A stretch of DNA of 64,000 nt from Ascaris suum. Lineage: Eukaryota > Nematoda > Chromadorea > Rhabditida > Ascarididae. Under the pieces are notes generated by a model. The model did no database searches. It was not told the origin of the DNA and was given only the letters and a program-made list of their open reading frames with translations. Where the stretch lies: contig CM024183.1 of the NCBI GenBank assembly GCA_013433145.1, positions 6,987,703 to 7,051,702 of the forward strand, read 5' to 3'. Positions 13,101 to 24,900 of the stretch are shown here, piece by piece. Both the position numbers and the translations under genes were made by a program. The stretch's first letter is position 1. Each line of letters begins with the position of its first letter.

Positions 13101-15507
13101 TACTTTACAAAGATGCCTTCATATTTAATTGGTTCTTCTTGAAAACGTTCACTCGATGAAGTTAGAGAAATTCCTACGCTATGGTATACAAAGGTCTTTT
13201 TTTTTTCGTATACTATTGCTAGGATTTCTTAGACTATTACAAAAGAAGATTTTCCTCCAGGCAAGTATTTTCACATTTCAGAAATATTAGCTTGCTCTCG
13301 ATCGGCGAATGTTCGTGAAGCATATGGTAAGCCAAAAAAAACCTCATGTCTTTTTCAATTCTCTGATTGCATTAGAGATGGTAACAACTTTCGCGTCGCA
13401 AAATATGTCGTCATCAATGTCTAGGCTTATCCCTCGATCTTGACAAATGCGCCGCCTATGCCAAGTTACATCAGAGTTTTTCTCAACGAACGACGCATTG
13501 CAGAGACACTGATGTGGAGGCATGAAGAGAACCCAGTAAGGTAATCAGAATCTCTTCGTTCCACGTCATGTTATCATTCGTTCCCTAGCATCGCCTTGCA
13601 ATATCTCATCGAGTGCATGGTGTGTACTTGCTCGAGCCAGGATAAGCACATCATCTGACCCCTTCCTTGCTTCCAAGTTCATCTTCAGCATTTCTTCCTC
13701 ACTTTGCTCCTCCTAGTTACCGTCATATTTTTATTTGTATCATCCTAATTTTGATCAATCAGGATACATATCAGAAATAAGTAATGAATTCCATCAATGC
13801 TTATTAGAAATAATCCACCCATCGCTTCATATGAGAGCTCATTACCGCTTGTCCTAAAGAATTGATTAGTTGAGGATGAAAATGTCATTGAAAATTTGCG
13901 ATTCTGTAGAGCTATTAACAATTCAATCCATGAGCACAATAGGAACAAACGAGGTGTATTTCATTTATACGCTCGGTTCACTTAATTAACGAGCTGCGCT
14001 AACAATTACCTAAAGATAAAATATAACGAATAATATTTGATTCGATTGATCACCGAAATCTATCAAAGATTCATCTCTATATGACATAATCCGCGTTGAA
14101 CTGATTTTTGCAAAATAAAAAAAGAAGTTTATTTTTTTTTAATATTACTCCATCGTCGACAATTTTTATCGATTAGTGGAACAAGCTGAAATGTGAAAAT
14201 ATGTATATTATTGTTATATAAATTTCAAAAATGCTCTATATTCGATGGTTTAATAAAAAAACGCATCAGGTGAATAAATAAGAATTTCATTTGCGCATTG
14301 AAACGAATTTACGATGCTGCACTTTTGTAGAGTTGATTTTGCCATATTCCATTAAATTTTTCTCATTGCATTTCGCGCGCATGTCATAGTTTCTTATTAT
14401 CTCCACCGATGTATATTACATTCATAAAATATGGCAGCATGAAATACGAATCAAGTAACAGCCAATTAGGTGTCGTTACATGTAAATAGACGGCTTCTAT
14501 CATTTTTGTTTAGTGAACTAGAATGTGGAGTTTTATGCATGCTTCGCTAATGGATTAAAGATGACTGTGAAAAAAAAAAAACTTGATATCATTTATAGCA
14601 TCGGTTCATGATTATCACTCTATTGGTGGCTCATTTGCATAATTGCTTTACTCGAAGAAACGAATTCTAAATCAAGAGAGCTTTTCAGCATTCTTCAGCA
14701 AATCTTTTTTTCAATGAAACGAACGAAGAATCAGCAACATATTTCTCAAATTCGTAGAAACACTTACATAAAATTGCAATAATCTTCGTGCCTATAAGAA
14801 CGTTTCCATTTGTTTCGGGCTAACCAGTCGTGACAATAAAGGGTCGCGTTCCCATCTTTCCCTTTTCATCATTCGACTTTGTTTAATTGATATTATCCAA
14901 AGCGATTATCTAAAAGATATCACCAAAATACCTTTCAGTTCCCTATGATATCTGAATAAGTGGTGAGGTCTTGCTGTACAGAACCATATTCACCAGAGTT
15001 CTTTTTTCATCAGAGTCAGTATAACACATACGATCGTCGAGAGACATTTTTTTTCAAGGACGATTCGCATGTTGTCACCAGTAGTAAACTATTCGACGAG
15101 CACATAGTTATAAAGTCCTTCTACTCTCTTGAGTTCTAGGGAACTTGGGCTACATATCTGATGGTTCATGGAATATAAGAGTTCACTTGTAAGGTCCAAA
15201 CATTTAGTCGAGTTTATGGACAGGTCATGGAGTAGCTCACGTGATCTAGGGGCCCTTGAACTACTGAGTCAAACATGCTCAGTAAACTGTCGTATAACAT
15301 CAGTGGGTCACGTGATGTGAAACCTCACCTTCAAAATTATATATCGAAAATCAGTAATGAATATATGTCGCAGTGAAACAATTATTGGGAATACATGAGA
15401 TGCTGAATAAAACCGCTTAGCATAGCATTGCTCATGCCTTCAGCAAATGGCCAGATAATAAGATTTTCTTTTTTTGTAACAGGTGGTTTAAGCCTCTGTG
15501 ATGGGTC

Positions 15508-15825
15508 TCAGACCAAAAACTGCACCTCCTCTGTACAAGGCGAGTCCAGTGAGGTCCTCCTCACCTTAATAGGCCAAGCAAGAAAGTCAGTGATGTGAGA
15601 TGTAACAGACGTATTTACAAATGGATCAAGGATTGTATTCATCGACGGACGCATAGAAGAAACAAACAAGGATGTTCGTTCGTTGACCAAAGAAAAAGCT
15701 AGCCTGAAAGTTTTTGAATGTAAATTAATGACCATGCCTGTTTCATTGTGATGAGAAAACACTCTCGAGACATTGTTATTAGAAGCGATTTGGCATGCAT
15801 AATGAGCTAACTTTTCGATTTTCAT
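15508..15825 (-). other. Unidentified open frame, 105 codons
   Basis: Open minus-strand frame starting MKIEKLAHYACQIASNNN and ending TEEVQFLV. I recognise no domain, signal peptide or membrane segment, and its neighbours give no context. It could be an exon, a decayed element or chance. It is listed only because it is long for this AT-rich background. Confidence 0.15.
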
Positions 15826-17500
15826 TATTGGTATGTTTTTATTGGCATGAAGAAATATAAAAATTGCAAAATATCATGATCACAGTCTTCTAATGTGTAA
15901 CATAGAACGAATAAGTTAGATGCTTAATAAACTACAAAAGATGGGTTAGAGGAAGAGAAAAATGAGGTGTAAAAATTGTAATGACAAAATGAATAGTCAG
16001 AAATTCCCCATAGTCTTAAATAATAGCCCAAAGAAGCTGAAGGATCTGGAAGCGACCGAACATCGCAATGAGAGTAATGAAGAATTGCGCGTAGATAAGA
16101 GCAAAAAAAAAATCCAAACAATTAAGAAGAAAGACTGGAAAAAAACCGGAGGTAATGTTTCTAACTGAACGGTAATCGTTCCCTTTCCCGCCGTCCCATA
16201 ATTACCTCTTCCCTGAGAAATTTAAGTAACACTCGAGAATATTTCATCGGGGATGGGAATTCATGTTTGGTGATTAATCTCGCATCCCTCCTTTTTTTTC
16301 CTCTTCGTAGAGATAGATTCCTGAGGAAATTTTTAGAAGGACAGCTCCTAATTATTCGTCAGCACAGTATCACCTCCACCTCTGTTCATCTTTGCTTGCC
16401 GCTTCCTTCGTCATTTTATGTGCTATTTATTTAAAAAAAAAGGACTGCAACCTTTCCTAGGCAATTCCTTTGGGAAATTCGTTGGAAGAGTGCAATCTTC
16501 GAGCATCATTGGTACAAACAATGCCTCACTCTACTTTCTCAGTGATACTTCATTGCTCAGATGCGTAGAAATTATATAAGCGATTTGTTTTTATCCTGTG
16601 AGAGCAGAAAAATTTTTTTACAGTCATATGAATGAAAATATGCCAACTGCTAAAATTCACTACTATAAATTCATTGCATTTATGCAATTGAAAATCGCCC
16701 TAAATGAATGATATCATTTAAACTTAATGAACTGATCTGTGCTTTGTTCGGTTTGCAAACTTCAACGCTACTTAGCGCTTGCGACAATCGAGAAATTTAT
16801 ATACTCGAGCGGATTTGATACTGAAAAATTTCTTCTTGAGGTTTTAAATTCTAAAGGAAGTCGATTTATTCAAAAATTATATTCTTAAGGCACCTGAAAT
16901 TATATTAGAATTATGGAGGGTGAGTTTTTCATTCGAGTTGCAACGTCAATAGAATATGTCGCCTACTTTCTAAAACATTAGAGAACTACGCAAACGTTTT
17001 GACTTGTAAAAGTTCGCTGCTGAAGGTGAAAGCGTAAATGGCAAGACCAATGCATAAAAAAGTATTTCATACTAAAATGTCGACGATATGCAAAAAAATT
17101 TAGCGGAATGATAATGTTAAGTTTGTCAGCGATTAGGATAGTGCGTATTTGCAAAGATGCAAATAAATGATGCATAGAATAGACATTTTTTTTGTGAGCG
17201 GGTAAGTAACTTCGCGTGGAAAAACTTCAACTCGCGGGGAAAGCTTAGATATTCTTATGGTTATGAAATTTCATCAGCGAGGAAAAATTTTGTTGACTGA
17301 AAATTTACGCTAGCAAATTCGCTCAATCTGAGGAAATTTTTCTTCTCCCAAATGTGAGATGATATATCCTTCTCTTGACCATGCCAATAACTAATCTCTT
17401 GGCCAACTCTTGGCCACCACCAAATCTATTCAGTATTACGACGAAGGCGCAGCGTTTGCAACGACCGGAATATGACGGAATTAAGCTGATCAAATGATCT

Positions 17501-17519
17501 CGTTTCAGGCTTGAAAACA
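17501..17519 (+). promoter_or_regulatory. 3' splice site and short leader of the neuropeptide gene
   Basis: CGTTTCAG ends at 17508, only 11 bases before the ATG at 17520. A strong TTTCAG this close to a start codon is the usual context of spliced-leader trans-splicing in nematodes, although an ordinary upstream 5' UTR exon is possible. Confidence 0.55.
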
Positions 17520-17627
17520 ATGGCTGCCTTCAAGACCACTGTTTTCTCATGTTTGGTTACATTGATGCTCACTTTATTTGTCGTGGAGAGCATCAACGCT
17601 GAGCTGGATAACGGAGATATCACAATG
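17520..17627 (+). CDS. flp-4-like exon 1, signal peptide
   Basis: 36 codons holding the hydrophobic signal sequence (SCLVTLMLTLFVV) and a short acidic stretch, ELDNGDITM. The donor is GTATGA. The assignment to the same gene as the PTFIRF exon rests on matching phase 0, the absence of any other partner, and the expected prohormone layout. Confidence 0.55.
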
Positions 17628-20600
17628 GTATGATTTTTCAATTCTACTACGAATATTGTTGGGCAAATTCATCGCTTTCATTCCAAGTTCAACAAACGGT
17701 TCGAAAGCAATCCTTATAAGCTAGAAAAACTTGACGGGTTTATAAGAAACAGCACGAAACACAAAGTAAGCAAACGCGATGTGAACCTAGGTGTAGCTAG
17801 AGTGAAGAAAACAAACTGACAATAAACGCCATCTTAACTCTCTGTTGTGTCAGCTATGATCTCATCCATACACCGCACCTTCTGGAGGCGTTAGACTTTT
17901 CCAACATCCGACTTAAATAAGCAGAGAATACCGAAAAGATCGGTAGGACATGAAGTTTTGTATTTCAGTCTGCTATGGGAGACAGTTCACCTAGTATTCA
18001 AAAGTACTGAGCAGACATCTAACAGCGATAACGAGAAGGCGATTTAAACAGTAGAACGAAATGCGATTTACGAAGTAACTCGTCGATGCATATCACTTCA
18101 CACTAAATTCTGCCTCATGTACCTTCCATGGCTGCGTGATTCAACATATCTGGTATTCACGAGCAATGATAGGACACTTTCGGATTGTGCTCTTGCAGCA
18201 AATCATAGAAGCATAATTGGCGCTCAAGGTTGGAACACTCAAGTTGAGACAGTTATCATTAGGCTGCTATCACACATCTTATCACTTTATTTTGGCCTCA
18301 CATATAGTGCGAATAATCGCTATTCGTGCAACCTAATAAAGTACCAATGTATTTTTCTGAGTTAATTGTTGAATAGTTTTAGGGTTAATTATTTGCTGAA
18401 TTAAATGAAATGTTTCCGAGTTAATTAGTTGAATTAAATAGCAATTTTATGTATTTTATCATTTCGATAAAGGGCTGCGAATAAAAACGCCTATTCCTCA
18501 AAAAACAAAAGACACATATTCCGTATTCGTAATCGTCATATTAAAGCACTCACTATGGATTGAATTAATTGATGTTGATAATGGGATTCCGTTTAGATGG
18601 TATTTTTTTTAATCATCATAACTGCCACTTACCGTCCACATTTTAACGAGGATAAAAACACAATGGAGGCAATTTGTTTTTCATAGATTTATGCATATAT
18701 CGCCCATATAATGCTTTAGGCTAAAACTCCTATTCATGTCATTATGTGTAAGGACAGAGAAACTTATTCTATCATGGTTCGTTCTACTAGTTCATTTTAA
18801 ACGCGAAATACATTTGAAGCTTTCAGCAGTATCTGTTGCAATCAACCCTTCAAAAAACAACGAATTCAGTATTATGTAACAAAAACGATTTCCTATAAAA
18901 AAACGCCTTTAATTTAAAAAAAAAAAAACATTCAATCTAATTGCATCAAATAACACTTTGGCGTAATACAACGCAAACCGAACATTTCATGATTGCTTCT
19001 AGCAGACTGTTCACATAGGCGAGACCAATGTATTACGCTATAGCCAATAATCTTATCTGGGGGAATTTGTGAGCCAATTTGACAGCATATCAACAAGGTT
19101 ATATCAATGGCATAAAATTTTGCAGTGAACACATCGAGCAATATCATTTGCCTCAAAAAGAACTGTGCAGTTTAAAATTAGCAACGTTTGTTTCAAGTCA
19201 TAAAATGAGATTCAACAAAACCGTTATTTGTTTCTATGCGATATTAGCGCTCAAGAAATTATCAGTGAGAGGGACGATAATATTAAGTCGACGAAGATAT
19301 AATTTGCCATACAAAATTATAGCCTACGATTAACGTGAAATGTGCACTTTTCTACGCCCTCTGCTTTTCAATGAAACACTGCTAGATCCTCAAAAATGCA
19401 AAGAAGAAACGAACTGCGAGCGCACATAGCAAAATTCACGATAGCGTAAGGAGGCGCATTTAATACTGCAACGTCCAATGCGTTGACAGTTTACTAAGTA
19501 TATCATCTATCGCCGCTGATGTGCCTGGGGGTGATGTATAACTGGCACAGTTAGCATTAGCATCTTTTTTTTGCTTCGCAGATCACTATCAAACGTAATA
19601 GATCGAGGTATACACGAAACATCGATGATTAATGATAGGCTGGAGATAGTCATCGGTCGATCAGTATGACATCTAAGTTAAGCCACCAGCAAGCAGCTAG
19701 ATGCATTGGCACTTACTTTGCCTGACTGCACAAAAATTTATCGTCTAAGAGCCGTTAACTCGTGAAGTGGAGGGGATGGAGGCAAGGGGAGGGGGAGGGG
19801 GAAGTAGGCTCAGTTCTTGTTCTTTGAAAATGGACTGGAACAAAATTGCATGCATAAATTGTTTGTCGGGTTATTTGGACCTAACCGCTACACCACTGGA
19901 GCTGCAGCCATCTGCCCTACCACTTGTACGTTGGCAGCGTCTACTTCCGCTGCTTTAGCGCTTGATGCCTCCACTATGGCCCTACCACCGTACACTGGCC
20001 CGTAATTCCTTTGTAGCTTCCTGAGACGTCTCAGATGAAGAGTGCTATGACGTTTGCGGTTCGAAGGTTTTTCATGGCTGAGAAATATACCATTCCTTGG
20101 AAGAACTACTATACAGAAAGCTTTTAAGCTGAAATCAGAAGTGAAATTGCGTTCATCCTGCGCAAAACATCCTGATTAGCCTTTCCACTTATGCTGGATA
20201 TAACATATCGTTAAAACCGAATTTATTTTCCATTATAGTTTGGTGCTCGCAGTTATAACGGAAATTTCCTTCGGACAGGTAAGAAAGAATTTGTCTCCAA
20301 AAAATTAGTTGAAACATTAGGGGAAGAAAGAAAACACCGTTATAGTTTTTCTCGCCTCTCAATGTGTGGTGTACCAATTATTCAGTCCATGTCAATGTAG
20401 ATAAAGAGAAACCGAGCTTATGTACGCGAAACCGGTGCTTCTTAAACAGAAATCGAATTTATTCTATCAAGTCGGTATTTCATAGTTCATTTTTGACAAA
20501 CCAAAGTGCACTCTCTAAAACTTTTCTCTTAGCTTTTTCGACACGATACAGAGAATTGCTTAATAACACGTTCGCCACTATTTTCCTCACCGTGATGCAA

Positions 20601-21966
20601 CATTCCCATGCATTCTTTCTCTTCTTCATTTGTTTCAATTTCGAACGTCTTAATAAAGTTTTCAAGAGTTAAGATAAAAAGCGTATAGAGCGAAATCAGT
20701 GCATCACTACGAAGACTCAAAAAGAGGCTATCTCTTCGAGGATGCATCACTATGCGCAAACTACTGTTGTCACCTCACTGCATACTAGGTACAAAATAAG
20801 CGCACCCCATAAATATATCAACATGACAACCAGGCAAACAACTTGAGCAGTCACCATTCTTCCTTCCTTTCCATCTCCTCCTAGAACCCCCATCTCTTGC
20901 TCCACCAAAGGGCTCATCGATGAAACATCTTACTATCATAAGTCAGTCAGTTCAGCTGCTTCTTTATGGCTAATAGTCTCTCCATTCTTATCCTGTACTC
21001 ACTTGTGCTGTCAAGTTCCCCTCTGCGTAACTTATCTTCTCTTCGCAAGTCGTTCAAGAAAATTTTTTATGGGAGACTCAGTTAATCAGGAACAAAACCT
21101 CCAGTTTACCGAAACAGTCCTTGCTACCTTCGGTTCTCGCAGTTACGCCATGCATCACAGTAGTAGTTTTATCTAAACACCTGGGAATCAAGTTCTATTA
21201 ATCAAACTAACCGATTGCACAATTATTCGAAAAGAATGGAACTATCCTTATTACTGTTAGTTTTTAGTCGAGGAAATTCTCATCGAAATCATTCTCCTTT
21301 TCATGTGACAGTTGTACGGCCAATATTTACAAGATGTGTAACATAAAGGTACAAGGATAAATTTTTTGAGTTTTATGAATTCGGCTCATTATATGCTTCA
21401 GCACAGTATAAAAATTTTTTAAAAACCTTTCAGAGTTCCATGTATTTAAAGACCAATATATCATTATCAGGGAGAAGCATTCACTCCATATAAATAGAAA
21501 AAAAAATTGTCTTTCGCACTGGAAGAATGATGATTTTATTCTCTTTAAACCCCATACTATCCACTGCAGTTCCGCGCGGTGTTCCTGAAACAGAATTCAT
21601 TACTTCATTCATTAGTGCTATGCAGAAGAGTGTGGTCATGTTACCTCCAGATGTTCGACATATCGGTATTTACCTGGCGTTTGCCATGCACTTGGTGTTT
21701 AGCAACATGAAATTCAGGAAGATACTCTGGATACATACTCATAGAAATACTAGTCGTTTATCTTTCGAAAAAAAAGGTGTAATTAGATAGAAATATTTCA
21801 GGCAAAGGACGATATGCTTCGGGCACTCTACAATTACATACTTTATGAGCGCAAAGGTGCACACGATTTTGATGGATTTGAACGTGCACAACGATCAGGC
21901 AAACCAACGTTCATTCGTTTTGGCAAGAGGAGTGCGAATATTGTAACGAATCCAGAAAACATTTGA
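17520..21966 (+). CDS. FMRFamide-like neuropeptide precursor, flp-4 type
   Basis: Small secreted prohormone. Exon 1 (17520-17627, 36 codons) starts MAAFKTTVFSCLVTLMLTLF, a clear signal peptide whose cleavage is likely after ESINA, and ends in phase 0 at ATG|GTATGA. The last exon (21802-21966, 54 codons plus stop) begins after ATATTTCAG in phase 0 and contains RSGKPTFIRFGKRSAN: a PTFIRF peptide, the Gly amide donor and the Lys-Arg cleavage site, followed by a short tail ending PENI. PTFIRFamide is one of the peptides of C. elegans flp-4, hence the symbol. The two exons join in frame to 90 residues. The 4.2-kb gap is long, so middle exons may exist; 21570-21665 is a possible but unconvincing one. 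Only one RFamide copy is seen, although C. elegans flp-4 encodes two. Mature FLPs are amidated, secreted from neurons and act on G-protein-coupled receptors. Confidence 0.6.
21802..21966 (+). CDS. flp-4-like last exon with PTFIRFG-KR
   Basis: 54 codons plus TGA. It begins AKDDMLRALYNYILYERK. The peptide PTFIRF-G is bounded by Lys upstream and Lys-Arg downstream. Release of PTFIRFamide would need cleavage at the single Lys of SGK; otherwise a longer SGKPTFIRFamide results from cleavage at the preceding Arg. The motif itself is unambiguous. Confidence 0.75.
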   Translation, partial: AKDDMLRALYNYILYERKGAHDFDGFERAQRSGKPTFIRFGKRSANIVTNPENI

Positions 21967-24900
21967 AGATATTGCTTCAATAATTCAACAATGCAATTTG
22001 ACGTGCCCTAAAATAAGATCACCTGCATAAAATTTTTTTTTTGTGTAAAACTGAACTTTTCTCTATGTACGCTCAACTCTATATTCGATACGTTGAAGCA
22101 GTTACATACGAGGGATATTTTCTTCAACTTACAACAGCAAATTACTCATGAATTAGCATTGTGCTAAAAGATTTTTTTCAAGGGTAATTTTGTACAAAAT
22201 CTTGATGAACTAGTAAATTCGTGTATTGAATTAATTTTGAATAATCCTCTAAAATTACTTTCTTTTCATTAGGCAGTAATGGCATGACTTAAGCGTCATT
22301 AGAAGTTTTATCGGATTTATTGAATTATGCGTTCCTTCGATAGATTTTTCCGACAATTTTTTTTTTGGAGATTAAATTGGATAGTTGTCTAATGCGTCCA
22401 TGGTTAGTTTCGCATTATCATCGATATTGGAACATTCATTGATAGAACGGCAAAATAGCTTTATGATTGTACTCTATGATCTCGTAAATCGAAAAAAGCA
22501 GCAATATTTTTGCCAAATCGCTATAACAACACAGCGAAAAGTCCACAATTTGGTTAAATTATTTCAACGATTTCACCTAGTTGTCACTCATAAATGGGCA
22601 TACGTCTTCAATACAAATAAAGAACCATGACAGGAAGCTGTTGTGTTTATTTATTTTTACCCAATTATCTGGTTTCGTTTCACACAATAAATGATCTTGT
22701 TAAATACGGTTGTGTTTCCACCTGAGGTACCTGTATTCTGATATTAACGATAACACCTGAGACATTTGATATTATCGATAACGTGCTGATGAACAAGAAA
22801 GGTATCTGAGTTATTCTTCGAAAGTCTTAAACAACAAAATTTGTTTTTTTTTTGAAAGTTGAGTTTTTTTTTCTGAATTCTTTTCTTTTACTAAATACAT
22901 CCAGGCTTGATCGTTCAACCATTCAGCGGCAGACTAGAAGAACATTTGAGAGGTATCACCGAATCGCGATATTGTGATCTTGTTGAAGATATTGGGCAAA
23001 TTTTTTGAAAGCTTAGATTCTCTCGAGGAAAAATGTTTGCTGAAAAAAAAAATTGCAGTTAAATGCATATATAGAATTTTTTTGCATCAATCGTCGATTT
23101 ACAATAATTCGAGTCGATTGCATTCTTAATGCTGCAAATGAACTGAGGAATAACTAATGCTTAGCGAAACATGCTCAAGTTTTTCCAACTCATATCATCA
23201 TCGTTGCTCTCATTTCCACTTATATAGAGAGAAATATAAAACCGGCCTAATCGATCCATACGTCTCTCTCTCTCAAAAAAACAAATGGAAAAAATTTCCT
23301 TCTAAGTGAATAAGTAGAATATTCGTTAAAATTATATATGTGAAAGTTTCGACCCCATTGTCTGTGAAATTTTGGTTCTTCGGGGTCGTGATAAATTGGA
23401 ATAAAGTCGGTTAAGTGCAATGATTTTGCGGACTTCTTTTAAACGATGGCATTTGAAAGGGCGTAGTTCTCAAGGTTTTCTCGCCAGCCTCAAGAACGAT
23501 TCGCCGTGTGGAGCCTTTGAGGGCAAACATAGGACAACTTCGCAGCTTCGCGGCAAAAAGAAATTAGTTGAAGATGCGTATAAAAGCATGCAAAACTTTG
23601 GCGACCAGCTCCCGAAGCGGGGAGTGGGGAGCAGTATGACCCTCAACAGCATGGTAGGATATGGTGGCGGATAATGCTCTTTGTGTTGCTGTTATAGGTT
23701 CACTCATCTCGCAAAGGTGGCACTGCCTCATCGCCACCGACCGCTGTAAACCGTTATGCTTTCGGTTTGCAGGATGAATCGCCCCCTATGTGAACGTACC
23801 AAGAGTTCATGAGGGAGGGTAACTGATCACGAAATATGAGATGGCTATTAATGCTACTCAAGGAATTGCCAATGATAGTGGTGATAATAGTTCGGCTGAT
23901 TAGATTGCTCACCTTGAAAGATGAGGGCTTTGGCCACAGATGTGATATGGAGACAAATTTTTATGCACAGTACTAGGCGCTTTGCTTATTTGCGGTCAAC
24001 GCTTAGCAGGATGTTGTCATCCAGTACAAAATGTTATTGGAATTCGATCTTCAGTCATAGCGAGTAAGGTCAGGAGCTTCGCAAATGAATTATCGCTCTT
24101 GAGACTCCTTTTCTTGATTTTCTTCATATCCCGTCGTGTGCTTATGGACGCTTTCAAGACAGCATAGATCACCTTATTAATGAGAAGAATCTGGAGAATG
24201 TAATCACTGAATGGAAAGAGTAAAAAAACTCAACAGAAACAAGCGTCAGAATAAATCATCAATTTCTTCATCAAAAACGCAGTGGATGTAATTATCAACG
24301 GGTTGAGGTCGCTAACGCGGATCATTCATGCGTATTTCATGTCCATCAAAGTCCTTGCGTCCTCCTGCTATATCTTTCAAGAAACTAGACATCCACGACC
24401 ATACTTTCACATATATACGACTAGCAACTGAAAAAGAGTTTGTTTTCAGTTACCAAGAAAATGAATTTAAGAGAACTAAAATATATCAACGGACGAGATC
24501 TGAAACAGTCGAACTGCCGTTGTCACTTAAGCCTTAATGGATTGCAGGATTGCACTTGCGCGTCGGTAAAAGCCGGGGTATAGGTCGCAGAACAAAAGAT
24601 GAGTTTAGAGAGGTAGGAGTCGAAAAAAAAAACATATGAGTTGCTTCTTCTGCAAAAGTACGTAGGCGCTCAAGCTATTTTTATCTCCCCAGTGGGAAGA
24701 TGCAACTTCATCTTCGAGATAGATTTCACTTGATCATTCGCGTTGACGGTATTGTCATGGTACTGTTTGACCTAAATCTATGTTGCGAAATAATAAATTC
24801 GAGTTTTTGCAGTACACTGTTAACGTTACTTCTATACTCTCCACTATTGTATTTGCCCAAATCAAATAATTATTCATGCGTCAAAATGAATGAGAAATGG

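Noticed and set aside
19767..20005. Two overlapping short open frames, one ending ALALDASTMALPPYTGP
   Set aside because: Both frames are open over a locally GC-richer patch. There is no signal peptide, domain or splice partner, and the region lies within the presumed neuropeptide gene intron.
23420..23674. 84-codon open frame with KKKLVEDAYKSMQNFGDQ and LPKRGVGSS, considered as a neuropeptide precursor
   Set aside because: It has a Lys-Arg site but no Gly amide donor or repeated peptide, and no signal peptide.
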